A DNA stretch of 64,000 bases from Brienomyrus brachyistius (Eukaryota > Chordata > Actinopteri > Osteoglossiformes > Mormyridae), in the NCBI RefSeq assembly GCF_023856365.1, contig NC_064555.1, positions 18,920,254 through 18,984,253 on the forward strand. Reading direction: 5' to 3'. Both the position numbers and the translations under genes were made by a program. The notes beneath the pieces are model-generated. The model was not told the origin of the DNA and did no database searches. It worked only from the letters and a program-made list of their open reading frames with translations. This document shows positions 1 through 14,000 of the stretch, piece after piece (position 1 is the stretch's first letter; every line of letters begins with the position of its first letter).

Positions 1-533
1 CTGCTGATCTCAAACTCTGCCCCTCTCAGGCCCCACCACTGTCAAACAAATCGCTGATCTTAGACTCCGCCCCTCTCAGGCCCCACCACTGTCAAACCCT
101 GCTGATCTCAGACTCCAACCATCTCAGGCCCCACCACTGTCAAACCCTGCTGATCTCAGACTCCGCCCCTCTCAGGCCCCACCACTGTCAAACCCTGCTG
201 ATCTCAGACTCCGCCCCTCTCAGGCCTCACCACTGTCAAACCCTGCTGATCTCAGACTCCGACCATCTCAGGCCCCACCTCTGTCAAACCCTGCTGATCT
301 CAAACTCTGCCCCTCTCAGGCCCCACCACTGTCAAACAAATCGCTGATCTCAGACTCCGCCCCTCTCAGGCCCCACCACTGTCAAACCCTGCTGATCTCA
401 GACTCCAACCATCTCAGGCCCCACCACTGTCAAACCCTGCTGATCTCAGACTCCGCCCCTCTCAGGCCCCACCACTGTCAAACCCTGCTGATCTCAAACT
501 CCGCCCCTCTCAGGCCTCGCCCCTCTTGGACTA
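1..533. repeat. 48-bp minisatellite with 290-bp higher-order period
   Basis: About eleven head-to-tail copies of a roughly 48-bp unit beginning CTGCTGATCTCAGACTCC. A variant junction (CAAACAAATCGCTGATCT) occurs near 43 and again near 333, so blocks of six units were duplicated as a 290-bp higher-order unit. The array probably continues upstream of the window. It sits about 100 bases before the first visible exon. Confidence 0.9.
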
Positions 534-634
534 TGTCCTTCTATGGCAAAGTCTGAGTGGGGCGGGACCTGAGAAGGGTGCTTGCAGCCGGACTCTACTC
601 CACTTAGCCCCTGTGTCTGTCCGTTTTCACACAG

Positions 635-716
635 GTTCTGTTTGAGGCCTTTGTCTCTCAGGATAGTCGTGGCTACGTGGGCCTGGATGACATCTTGCTG
701 CTGAACTACCCCTGCC
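635..716 (+). CDS. ptpru: ptpru exon: end of MAM domain
   Basis: Acceptor AG at 633-634, donor GT at 717-718. Begins in phase 0 and ends with one base of a split codon. It encodes the last 27 residues of the MAM domain, including the [12 protein letters not shown] stretch typical of the R2B family, where the final Cys closes the MAM disulphide. Earlier MAM exons and the signal peptide must lie upstream of position 1. Confidence 0.92.
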
Positions 717-1970
717 GTAAGTATGTGCAGCAGGTGACAGGGTGAAAGGGGGACAGGGTGACAACGGCTGCCCACCAGCTGTCCCAACAGGAATGACTTG
801 ACCGTGACTTTGGCCAAACTCAGGCTGCTCCCATGGGAGCCTCTCAGAAGTGAGCTCCAAGCACACATCCTGCCACTGTAGCTCAGGCATGGAAGCATTT
901 TCATAGGATGCATCTTTCTCCTGTTGGTTGTCAAGGATACCGTTAAATTGCAGTAAAAACAACCATGCTTATTTTTTCAGGCAGGAATTTATATTTATAT
1001 TCAGCAACTGTGACCCGCACCCAGTCTGGGACTCTCTGTCCGTGGCATCTGCTCGGTGGAGTCTCTGTACTGATTGGCCGCAGTTGTTTTTTGATGGCCA
1101 ATGCTTTCTCCACACCAGACAAGGTGCCACACTTCTCCCGCCTGGGCGACGTGGAGGTGAACGCCGGTCAGAATGCCACCTTCCAGTGTGTAGCGCTAGG
1201 CCGTGCCTCAGAGCTGGAGCAGCTCCTACTTGAGGTGGGTTATGGAACTGTGAGGGGACATCCAGTGGCTGTGGCCTATGGGGGAGACGAGCAGGGAATT
1301 ATATGTGAAGGGGGAAGTTACACCTTCAGGAACACTGATGTAGAGACAGACATGTGCAGTTGCATGTTTGCTGATGTATTGTCTCAGAGACACATTCAGG
1401 TACATTGTCATTGTACTTGCTGGACATTCTTTGGACTTCTAGGAGCACTTGGATTCACAAACTGACTCACTCACTCACTCACTCACAGTCTCCCACAGTC
1501 ATTCACCTAGGCCATCTAACATGCCTCTGTCACACATAAACCCCCCATGACACCACAGACAGTCCCGAAGCAGCCTCCGACGGCCCCACCTGGGTGACTT
1601 TTTACACCAGTGTGTGTTTCCTCTGCAGGAGCACAGTGGGCCAGTGCTGCAGGCCTCCTCGGTATGGAAGACAAGCCACCGGCGCTCTGTTGGCATCTTC
1701 ATGGTGGACTGGCTGGGGGGGGCGGACCAGGCAGCGGGGGGGCAGCACCTGTATCGCTGCGTCAGCCCCTCGGCTCGGGGAGCCGCCGTCTCCAATTTTG
1801 CCCAGCTCATCGTGAAAGGTGAGGCCCTGTTCCCAGTGGAACGTTCATAGTGAATGAGGTCCTGGCACTGCATTTAGGTAGGAAGCACAAGCAGTGTGTG
1901 TGAACATTAACCTGGGAGATACTGCTGACAGGAAGGGCCCTGGCACTGCATTCAGGCAGCAAGCACAAGC

Positions 1971-2038
<68 letters not shown>

Positions 2039-5000
2039 CATTAACCTGGGAGACACTACTGATAGGAAGGGCCCTAGCACTGAATTCAGGCAGAAGTACA
2101 TGCAGTGTGTGTGAACATTTATATGGGAGACAATACTGACAAGAAGGGTCCTGGCACTGCATTCAGGCAGCAAGCAGATGCAGTGTCTCTGTGAACAATA
2201 ACATGCTAATTGTCACCGTGTGGCTCTGGCTTCCCAGTGAGCATTTGTGTCTCAAGTAGCCCTGCAGATGGCCAAGCTCCCTTCGGCTGCTCTAACGTGA
2301 ACTGAAACATGATGTTGGTCTTAAAGGGAGCCCTCCCAAATTTGTTTATGCTATTATCTTATGGACATCAATAATTGGGAGATTCCCAGGCCCAAGCTCT
2401 CCGACACAAATTGGGCCAAAACAGAAGCGGGTTTCCGATATGAAGCTGGTGCATCCTGCAGAGAATGTGCCAGCCAAGAATGCAGCCGTCCTGACAGTGG
2501 ACCTATCCGGCCTATTCCTGTCTTACAATATGGCCCTGCTATCATTGGCTGCGAGCATTTGATTGACCTGGAATTTGGCTAGAGCTACACACAGAAACTT
2601 GAGCTGGAAAAGCTTTCAGTCAGGGGCAAATCATGACAAATATAAGACAAGAATTAAAGCCAAATTAGTAAGGCAATAAAGATGGGAAGCCCAGTTTATG
2701 TTTCACTCAGCAGAATGTGGTGTTTCTGAGACAACACAAACATAATGGCTTAGCTCCACATGAAGTATCATTTTCAGTTTTTACAAACTGTTAAGTGAGT
2801 GTGTGTGTCTTGTTTTGATTGCGACTGATCCCCCCTAATAACCAGTAAATAAATAACTAACAAAATCACTTATTTATCCTTCCTTGTTTTTTTGGGGGGG
2901 GAATGGGGAGTTTCAAATTATGTGTGAAGTCTAACCTAGCCTCCCATGCTTATTTAGTTCCTAGTTCTATGGTGCGATGTGAAAGCAATACACGACACTG
3001 GCCAGAAGCTACTAAAGTTTCAGGTCGACACAGACCAGGGACTTGTGAACTGGGGCTAGGACTGGGAAGTTCCATGTGAGAGTACCCAAATTCAAATTTG
3101 ATATTCAGTGTGATAAAAACTCTGTTACTTTGACATTGTGGGGACCAGTTTTTGGGCTCCACAGGGAGAAACTCAATTTTATAAAAATCTGTGACTGCAG
3201 TCAAAAAAAATAAAAATGCCCAAAGGTTTGTATTTTGTTTGGTTACTTATGGTTAAGGCTGGGGCTGGGGAGCAGTTGAGGTTGTCATTGCTGGAATTAT
3301 GGTTATTCCCATAGAAATGAATGGATAGTCCCCACAAAGATATGAATATATGTCTATATCAGTAATGTAACACCCCCCCCCCACCCCCACTCTTTTGTGT
3401 CCTCCCCAGTGCCCCCCTCCCCTACCGAGCCCCCCCAGCTTCTCCGCGCTGGCCCCACCTACCTGATCATCCAGTTGAACACTGACACCATGCTGGGTGA
3501 TGGCCCAGTGATCCGCCGCCAGGTGCAGTACCGCGCCGGCCACTCCACCTGGGCCGAGATACATGGTGTCAGCTCTGCCACCTACAAGGTGTGGCACCTG
3601 GAACCAGACACCGAGTACCATATCAGCGCCCTGCTGACGCGGCCCGGCCCTGGGGGGACCGGGCCACCGGGGCCACCACTGGTCAGCCGCACCCGATGTG
3701 CAGGTAAGGGGGTCTAGAGGCCTGGGGCAGTGGAACTGGGGGCAACAGGCCTAGGGGCAGCGGGTCTATGGGCCTACGGGTGGTAGGCATAGGGTCAGTG
3801 GACCTGGGGGTGGTGGGTCTGGGGGCAGCTGGGCCTGGTTGCGGCAGGCCTGGCGTCAGTCCTGGGGACAGCGGGCCTTGGGTCACACACCTAGGGTTAG
3901 TGGACCTCGGGGTGGACCTGGAGTCGGCGGGTCTGAGGACAGCAAGCCTGGTGGTGGTTTGGGGGGCAGAAGTGGGAGTGCTGGGACTGAGGGAGGTGGG
4001 CCTGTGGATAGCAGGAATGGGGGCGACGGACCTGGGGGCAGTGGGGCATGGGGGTGAGCCTAGGAGCAACAGGTCTGGGGGCAGTAAGACCAGCTCACTG
4101 CTGACAGCATCTGTCTGCAGTAGATATGGGCACAATGTACCACTTTTAGCCTGTTATGATGCCTTTCAAGTCAAACATCCTGGGCTCCTGACCCAGCAGT
4201 AACAGCTGGAGCTAGTAACTGCTGAAACGGCCTCAGTTTGTTCATCAGCCTAAATGGAGACTGCAGGGGTGAGAGCTGCTGTCAGACTTTCGCAGGAGCA
4301 GCTGCTGTGCCCCCTAGGGACCCCTTCTGGGTACAGCCTGCTGCTGAAGCCCTGGCAGGCGCACACACATATTGGCTGTAACCATGAACTCCCAGCACTT
4401 CCAGTGTGTGCTTTCCATGAGCATCTATGGGCTTTAGTCTAGCAACTCTGTGTTTAATATTAAACACACGTGTGACCTTTGCCCTGTGGGAAGCCTGAGC
4501 TGGTGTTTGTCTGAGACACTGTGCTGGGGGAGCTTCAGGCCGAAGCAGAGCTGTATGGGCACACAGCCACCTCGCCCTCCATGTGACCCAGACCAGCCCA
4601 CTCTGCTTACTAATTAGATGTGAGCTGGACGTGCAGTTAAGCCCATGTGGCACTTTTGCTTGGTTCACCGGGGACCTGGATTTTTGGGTTAGCAAGGTAA
4701 CTTGTCAGATTTAAGGTAGTCTGAGCTAAATGTAAGTGCACAAAGTCCATTTTAACTGGGGTTCCTTAAATCTGACAAGTTATCTAGCTGACCGACAAAT
4801 CTCACTTTGTGATACAGACCCCAGGGCTGCTTGGCACAGACAGACCTTATTTTTCCTTTGGATTAACTTGCGAAGATGCCACTCTAGTAATTACAGTGTT
4901 TTGGTCATTTTTTCGTACTGGATGTCGATGTTTAATTGGAAGGCTGCATTCCACGTTAGACTGCGTAGGTATGCAGGCAGGCTGTTCCCTGCCTCCAGGA

Positions 5001-8000
5001 AGACTAAGGGATATATTTATACATACATGCATGTACATATGACAGTACTGCAAGTTCTTTTAATGAGCAGTTGCCCATGTTGGTTTTTCAGGATACCCCT
5101 AGGAGCTGTGTCCTGACAGGCATGTGGGGAAGCTGGCCGTTAAGGCCTCTGCCCTTTTATAGCATTTTATCTCAGGTGGTATAAGCAGAAAGAGCTTTTT
5201 ACTCCTGACTTTACTTTTTCAGCATCCCAATCTGCCACTGAGCGGCTTTATAATGGAATTGCTTGTTTTTGGATAGTGCCTTTGATTGTATGATCCCATG
5301 TACCTTTGTTTATTTTGCATGTGTTTCTCACATAGCAGATGGTATTCATCAGGGTCCATTAGTCTCTTTGGTCTTGATCTTGTTTCATCTTGTCCATCTG
5401 TCTGTCTTTTTTGTCTGACTATGTATTATTATGGTGTTAACATAGGTGGGTGTGTGCAGTGTGGCTTCGTGTTTTATTTGCAGTGGAAATTAAAAATAAA
5501 GGTCTCCTTCATTGGGGGGGGGGGGGGGGGGGGCTTACAAAGTAGGAGATATCTCTTAACTTTTCAGTTCTTTTAGTTGCTCTGCATTTATTCTCTGAAC
5601 ACCTTGGCCTGGATTGTAAATGTAATCTAAACATTTTGCAGGAACAGTGTGTATTATTGATAAATTTGGCCAACACTGTCACTTTTTGTTCTTTTCGGTT
5701 TATTACTCTGTGTTGGGTACATATGATGATCATTTGACAGTTTCTTAAAACTAGGGCTATGAAAAACGATTATTTTGATAATGGGTGAATTATGTGATCA
5801 AGCGATCAACTAATTGATTACTTGCACCAAGACAGAGGGCTTAAAGAAAAGTGCAAATGCTTTATTTAAAAAATATCAAGAAGTATTTCAGTCACAGCAT
5901 ACTTACACGGTGTAGAGGATCCATTTAAAGTGACAAAGAGGCATAAAAGCAAAGATGTGATGTCTTTGTCATGGTAACAGTTGTACTTCATATCACGGAA
6001 TATAGTGGTTTGACAGTCTTTTCGATAGCAACACTATTCCAGTATTTTGAAATCTTGCTGAAAAAATCTGAGATGGGGGCTTATTTTGTGAGCAAGATGG
6101 TATACCCTATTAAAGTGATACCTCCCGAGCTTAGTAAGTTTGATAAATTGGCTCATAATCTTTCACTAATATCAGTACACTGCTTGTATTTGTGTTTGTT
6201 GCAATACATCTGCCCTCTGCTGGTCTGGTGTAATGTCACTGCTGTGCACATCTGTCGTCCATGATCATCCCTGGACAAATGTATTGTGTTCACAAGACTT
6301 CACACGCACAGCCATGCGTGGGCAGTAATAACGCGTGGAAAAGTGTAGCATGAACTAGGCTTAACACACCATTGTTTTCTGTTTTTCGTTGCCAGGTGGT
6401 GATGTCAATATATGCGATTTGTGAAAGGAAAAATACAATCGATGGTTAAATGTGTTTGTCAATTATTTCTATTACTGATTATTATCAATGGTATCGATCA
6501 GTTGTTGCAGCCCTGCCTGCGGCTCCATTTCGGAAGGCTGATGTGGGGGGTTGACTGTACTGCAGAACCCCTGTGTACCATGCTAAAAGGCATTTTGTAA
6601 CCGAAAGCCTTTGGAGCACCACATTTCTTAGGGTCCATACATTACCTGGTGCCCTGATGTTCCTCATCTCCTTTTCTGTCTCTCCCATTGTCCCCCTTCA
6701 TCCCATCCCTCCTTCTTTTTCCCTCCCGCTCTGTCTTCCCACAGAGCCCATGCGTGCTATCCGAGATTTGAGGGCCACCGAGATCCAGTCCCGCCAGCTG
6801 ACCTTGCAGTGGGAACCCCTGGGATACAACCTAACCAGATGCCACAGTTACACTGTGTCGCTGTGCTACCACTATTCCACAACGGGGGGCGGTGGCGTGC
6901 AGAACGCCACAGTGCGTGAGTGCCTGACCGTGGAGCAGGATGCCTCGCGGCTCACCTTGCGTGACTTGCCTCCCTTTCGGCCCGTGCATGTGCGCCTGGC
7001 ACTCGCCAACCCCGAGGGCAGCAAGGAGGGACGGGAGGTCACCTTCCAGACGGAGGAGGATGGTGAGGCGCGCATCTGTGTCGCTGTCAATAGAGCCCCC
7101 CGCAGATTGCTGCTGTGTAGCTCTGTTTTTTTCGTTATGTGTTCTATTTTTGACCTTTTGGTTAGGCATAGTTTAACAGAAAGGCTAAGTATGTTGTACA
7201 TAATTCTTCAATACAGTTCATATAAAAAGTCTACACACCCTTATTGGAATTGCAGGTTTTGTGATGCAAAGCTAGAGGTCAAGATAAACAATGTCAGACA
7301 TCTTTAATCTGCCCTTGTAACCTACAAAATTAAAGGTAAAAATATATTGTAAACCTACAACTCCCTGATCTTTACTTTGCTACCGATGCTGTGATCCTCG
7401 CCGAGTCAATGATTGGGGCTCTTGAGGAACTAAGTGAGAAGTCTCTGAGGAATGTCTGGGCTTGCGAGTGTCCTGGATAAAAACCAAGATCCAGGCCTTT
7501 AATGACCTCTTTAGCCTGTGAAGTTGGCTGTTGATTATACACTACATGGACAAAAGTATTGGGACACCTGGCCATTACACCTGCAGGAGCTTTAATGACA
7601 TTATATTTTAAATCCATAGGCATAAATGTGGAGGTGGTTCCCCCTTTGCAACTATAACAGTTGCCAATAAAGCATGAGATGTTTTAAATACCAACAATCG
7701 AACGAACATATCATGTCACAATTTGGAAATGCCAAATATTTCAGCAAGATGGATGCATCTTCAATATTTTGGCTGTTGAAGGTGGATGAAGCCAGTTCTA
7801 TATTATGCTCATTCAATACTCCTTTTGGTGTGCACATGTTCCTCTGATTACCGTTTGGGATTTCTTCAGCTTCAGAGTGTGCACCATAAAATGATAAATG
7901 TGATCTATGAGCACCTGGAGGGAGTAGACACACCAATGGATGATGAAATCAATTGGGGAAGTTCTAAAGAAGAACTTGATTGCAGATTGAGAAAAGTCTT

Positions 8001-11000
8001 GGAAGCAACCCAAAAAGTGAAACTGAAATTAAATAAAGAGAAAGGCCAACTAGGGGTGACAGAGTTGACATTTGTAGGTGACATCATCAAGCGGCAAAGG
8101 TATTTATCCTGATCCCAGAAAGATTTCTGTAATAGGAGACATGCAGAGGATACAGTGTATAAAAGACATTCAGAGATTCCTTGGAATGATCAATTATTTG
8201 GGAAAGTTTATACCAAATATAGCAGAAAAAATGGCCCCATTGTGAAGATTGACGGAAAGGAAAATTGATTGGGAATGGAACCATGAACACAAATTAGCAG
8301 TCTGTTAAGAAAAGCAGCTGACAGAAGAACCAGTTCTTAAATTTTATGATCTTGCAAGGCCAATAAAAATTTCATCAGATGCATCTTAAAGTGGACTTGG
8401 TGTAGCTCTTTTGCAAAAGTATAATGGCGACTAGCGACCAGGGGCATGATGTACTTGTCTAGGTCCATGACAGACTCTGAAATATGCTATGCACAAATTA
8501 AAAAGAATTGTGCAGTATCATATATGCATGTGAAATATTCATCAGTTTGTAGCAGGTCTGCTAGCTGGAGTACAGACAGACCACAAACCTTTGATTGCAT
8601 TATTTGAGAAGCCACTCTGTGATTGTCCATTTCAGCTGCAGCGTTATTCCCTGGATGTCACATATATCCCAGGGAAAGTGATGTACACTGCAGATGCACT
8701 TTCTCAGGCAGCCGATTCAAAAGAGCGGGGCAGTTCAAGAACAGACCAAGATGTTAAAATCTGCACAGATCTGATCACTGAATCATTTCCAGTTTCAAAT
8801 TCAACGATGAACTATATACTAGCTGAGTCTGCAAAGGACACAGCGTTGAACAAACTGAAACAAATAATATTGGAAGGGTGGCCAAATCGGAATCAGACAC
8901 TGTTCAGCAGATGTCATAGAATACTGGAACTGCGGAGCTGAACTGACATTACCTACAACGGAAATAAAATTGTCATACCAAAGACACAGAGGAAGGAAAT
9001 GCTTCATGAAGGGCATCTTGAAATTGAGAAATGCAGGAAGAGAACCTATGTCATAATGTACTGGTGCAGGATTGACCATGATGTTACAACTGAGGCGACT
9101 GTGCAGTACGTATGTCAGTCTAACCAACCAAATAATGCAACAGAACTACTGAAACCACACAGCCTGCAAAGAGTGTGGTTTTGCCTCAGCCCCAGGATAA
9201 CCATTAGGTCAGCTGTTCAAACCCAGGTGTGAGGAGGAGTCAGCCAGTCAGTCCTCTAATTAATAATCAATTAGGGAGCTGCAGTGAAAAGCCACATACA
9301 CAGCGGCCCTTTCTGGATAAGATTGGCCACCTCTGCTATAACACTTGAGGCTGTTGCCACGTACAGAGGTAACAAATCACTTTAACAAGCATGTCATACA
9401 TCTGCCATCAGTAAAATTGATTCTGATTAACCCCAAATAAAAATCATCTGATTAGCTGATAAACTGTCGGATGTCCTGAAAACTTGTTTGCATCCTACTG
9501 AGATAACCATTGTCTGCAAAAAAACTGACAATACACCTACAGAATCTTATCTTTTAGAGGTATTGATCAGGAGAGGGCTGTAAAGGAATATCAGAGCCTT
9601 GAGAGGTCCCATGGAAAACTGAAGACTATTATTGAGCAGAGAAAACGTTGTCCCACAGAAACATTAGGAAGATCAGATCAAACCTCCACAGCTGATGAAA
9701 AGACAAGGAGAATCTTACCAGGGAAGCAGCCAAGATGGCCACAGCAGCATCAAAGGGGCTGCAGGAATTTATGGCAGGTAGTTGTCATTCCTTTGCACAT
9801 GTCTAGGCTTTGCACATGTGGCATGTGGTGGCAAGACAAAAGCCATATCCCACAAAACAACACTCAAGCCTGCCTACATTTTCAAAAGGTATATTGAATC
9901 ACCCCATATGTTGTGGGTTTGTGTTATGATCTCATGAGAAAAAGGTTGAGTTTTTTGGCCTTAATTCTAAGAGTTGTGTTTGGCACGAAGACAAGACAGC
10001 TTATCGTCTGAAGAACACCATAGTTTCCACAAAGCATCGTGGGGGCAGCGCCAGGCTTTGGGGCTGCCTCTTTTTGTCTGGGATACGGATTTTATCTTTA
10101 TCCCACCTGTGATTACTAATCTCAAGATAGTTTGGATTAAAAATCCCGCTGGCTTTTCTCTGGAAGCTGAAGGTGAGGAGGAATTTCACCTTCCAACATG
10201 ATAATGACCTAAAGCATATGTTCAAGTCAACTAAGGAAAGGTTTCAGAAAAGGAACATCAAAGTCCTAAATTGGCCCCGTCTGACCTTAGTCCTACTGAA
10301 AACCTGAGGAATGATGTAATAAAGGCCATGGCAACCTGAGGCAGCATAGACATTTTTTCAAGGAAGAGTGGGGGAAATGTGAAGTCCACATGTGCAAAGT
10401 TGACGATACTTATTGTTCCAAGACAATGCTGCAATACATTCCAATGTGCTTCCATGTTGTACTAGCTGGGGGCTGTTCATACTTTTGCAATTGGGGTGTT
10501 TATATTTTGGTTTTTGCCCTATTCTTCATCTGTTTTTCTCTTAAAATTTGTTGGTTGCAAAGTCACAGTAAAGATGGAAAACATCCGACATCATTTATGA
10601 ATCATAAAAATGTGCAATTTTATTAAGGGTGTGTAAACTTTTTATATCCACTGTAAATGAAAGATGGAACAACACTAAATGAAATCTAATGAAAACTAAC
10701 CATCTGTTAACACTGGGTCACTTTAGTGGTTCCTCCCAGCAGGACGTGACTCACAGAGAGTAACCCAGCAGACAGTCTTACTGCTGGGGGCTTTATAACT
10801 GTTTGCCACCAGTCAATCATTTCAGATAATTCGCAGGTATTGAATTGAGTGCTGTTCGATGTGGATGCTGCTAGATAAAAACAGGCGATGATAGATCAGT
10901 GTTTCTATGAAAACGATTGAGAGCAGATAAGATGGAAGGGGAAATAGAAGGAGAGACTGGCAGAGGCAAAGAGAGGAAGACATGTAGAGAGCCAAGAGGA

Positions 11001-14000
11001 AGATAAGGGACTATTCAGTGCTCTTTAGAAACCACAGCAATCCTTTGTACCATAACTTTTATTGAGCTGGTTGGGGGAGGGTGAGGTGCCTCACTGAGTG
11101 CCCAGCATCCTTGTGCACAGTTTCTGACAGGCCACTCATTAGGGCGGTGAGAGGTCTTTAGATTGGCTTCATTCTCAGCCAATCCCCACTTTTCCCAGTA
11201 ATAATAAACCCCCAGTAAATAGACAGTAACAGAGTAATTGGTCCCTGCTGCTTCTGACTGGGATAACGTGCTTTCCACTTTGTTCAGTCCCAAGGGGTCG
11301 CTTAGGGCTTGTCTGCTTTGTGTCTAAGCAAGTGGACGGCAGCAAGTGTGGCTTCATACAAAAGCTTTTGTCTGTTACAGACCTGAAATGCAGGTCTCTC
11401 CTTACCTCCGTGCCTGTCCTGCTCACCTTCTGCTCTGAGGTTGAATGTTAATGAGATTGGCAGCAGAGGTCACACAGTCCTCATTTCCTCCCACAGTCCC
11501 TGGGGTCATTGCCACAGAGTCATTGACATTCACCCCTTTGGATGACATGGTCTTCCTCAAGTGGGAGGAGCCTGTGGAGCCCAATGGTCTTATCATTCAG
11601 TATGAGGTAGGTCCTCCAAGTGTCATCAGTCAGTGCTATTTAAAGAAGCAGGCATCCAACCCTGAGATGTCAGCCTGTAGACTGAAGTGAGCATTGTGAC
11701 GTTATCTTTCTCCATTGAGCACTGATGTAGGAGATGAAGAGCTGAGCTTTCCCTATTGTACTGCTTTGAGAACTGAAACTAAAATAGACAGAAGATGTTG
11801 GAGATGAGGGGGGTCTGCAGGAAAATGGGCAGGGGGCTGAAAGGGTGGGAAAGAGTGAGGGACAGTAGGAGAGTGAAGCCTGGCGACGGTGGGGGCCATG
11901 AGAGAAATGTTCAGGTAGCACTGTGGGGGAGCAGAGGCCTGTAGTCAAAGCCAGCTCTTACCAGCTTGGCAGGGGTCCTACTGCAGGAATGTTTCAGCTG
12001 GACAGACACGCTTGCGATGCCACCTACCCTGAGCTGATGTGTTGTGCAGCCGTGACAGTCTGCTTTCCTTTCCAGATCAGCTACCAGAGTATTGAATCAT
12101 CGGATCCAGGTATCAACGTGCCAGGCCCTCGGCGTGTCGTGTCCAAACTCCGCAATGAGACCTACCACGTGTTCTCCAGCCTGCAGCCTGGGACCACATA
12201 CTTGGTTTCTGTACGTGCTCAAACTGCCAAGGGCTTCGGACTCACGGCACTCACCGAAATCACCACCAACATCTCAGGTGACAGGCCCTGCCTATGCTCT
12301 CCTCTGCCTGTTCACGTGGGTGGGCTTGTCTCAGTCAGGCGTAGCTTTTGGCTTTGGGCTGTGTTTCATTTTGGATTAGCTTGGCTTAGCATTTGACTTT
12401 GGGCTGTGTCTGGTTCTGGAAATGCTTGGCTTAGCGTTTGGCTTTGGGGTGTGTTTGGTTTCGGATTTTCTTGGCTTAGTGTTTGGCTTTGGGCTGTGTC
12501 TGGTTCTGGAAATGCTTGGCTTAGCGTTTGGCTTTGGGGTGTGTTTGGTTTTGGATTTGCCTGACGTAGTGCTTGGCTTTGGGCTGTGTCTGGTTCTGGA
12601 ATTGCTTGGCTTGACTTGGCTTGGGTTTGGCATTTTGTTTTCAGTTTGAATTTTTGAGTTTGATCCACTATAGTGGATTAAGTGAGTTTCACGTTCAGTG
12701 TGAGCTGATGAAATATTTTCCCAGATTATGTGATGTATGAACATTCTTCAGAATTTGATATACATTCAGTGTTGTGTACTTTTCAGAAGCCTTCTACCTG
12801 AATCACAGAAAACATCTGCTAATTAGGCTGTTACATAGGAACTGGACTAGAAAAATATGCCAAAGTTCAAGAGACACAAAGGGATTTGTCTCATTCCAAA
12901 TCTCACCTAAAATCATAGAAACATTCCCATGAACTGCTTAGTTGGTTTTGAATGAGCTTTTTTGTGTCTATTTAAGTGTGTTTGTGGAATTATTTGTGTA
13001 GCTGTCAGGTGACTTTTCATGGGCCGTGAATAGCTCCTCTTGTGTCATATGCTTTTTGTGTGGGTGTGCTGATGCAATTAAACAGGGATTCAAGAATTCT
13101 GTATTTCCTTTGTCATGATGTAAGATTGACACTTGAAATCTTGACAAACAATCTGTGAGCGCAAGGATTTGAAGTCCTGCAGTGTTGAGTGAGCTTTGAA
13201 CAAAGTGCATCATGTATATTTTGGGATTAAGTTTGAATCTTGAAATACATTTGATGCATCTGAAATTTCTGTAAAATCAGATAGATTGGGCAAATGCAGA
13301 AATCGTGTCCTATGCTTATCTTTTTTCCACATTGCCCCTCCTAGTTCTCTAACTGCGAGCAAGAGCCACTAGTAGGTGTGCTTGGGTTGGTGTGTAGATG
13401 TCATATATGTTTGTATATATCTGTATCTGAATGCCGTGTCTATGTGCATGTATGAATTTGTGCTCCTGCATGTGTCAAAAATGTTTCAAAGAATAACAGA
13501 CGCTTTTAAAGGATTCCTTCTCCAAGAATAGCATTGAGATAAATTTTACCCCTAGCACTCAGGAACACCCCCGGAGACAAACTTAAAACAAATGCCTTAT
13601 GTTGTAACCAGAAAGTCGCACTTTCTCACTGAGACACATGCAATACTGGCAATTATGCTGGATGCAAATTCTTCTTGTACTCTTATGTTGCTGTCTTGGG
13701 TTTTCAGTGCTCTGGGATTCTCATGCACCACTGCTGAAACTCTGCTCCCATCTGTGCTGCTTTCACAGAGCACTCCAATGCTGCTTTGGTCCCGTGACAA
13801 GTGGAAGACAGACTACAGGGCTGTGCAGTTCTAGTCCGGTTCATTTAAATACTGATTGCTTCTCTTTTATCTTATAATTCAAGGCTTCCCGGACCTTTAT
13901 TGAAACTGGTGGTCATTCAGAACTTCATATTATTGCCCAGATCTGGATGTCACACAGATGACAAAAATTTAATTATAAGAAACATAAATACATGAAGAAA

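Larger units (their letters stand above)
7212..10655. mobile_element. Tc1-like transposon remnant, enlarged by nested insertions
   Basis: Terminal inverted repeats: the left end begins TACAGTTCATATAAAAAG at 7212, and the right end, read on the reverse strand, begins TACAGTGGATATAAAAAG at 10655. Both run into ACACACCCTTA. At about 9545-10270, weak similarity to Tc1 transposase sequence is visible with many stops. At 3.4 kb it is well over the usual 1.2-1.6 kb, explained by inserts (Tc1 fragment at 7538, retroelement pol at about 7790-9130, repeat at 9238). Confidence 0.8.

Noticed and set aside
5515..5533. Poly-G run as a functional G-quadruplex
   Set aside because: Single homopolymer runs are common and prone to sequencing error. 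No supporting context.
12366..12744. Minus-strand lysine/proline-rich frames
   Set aside because: By-product of the 59-bp minisatellite.
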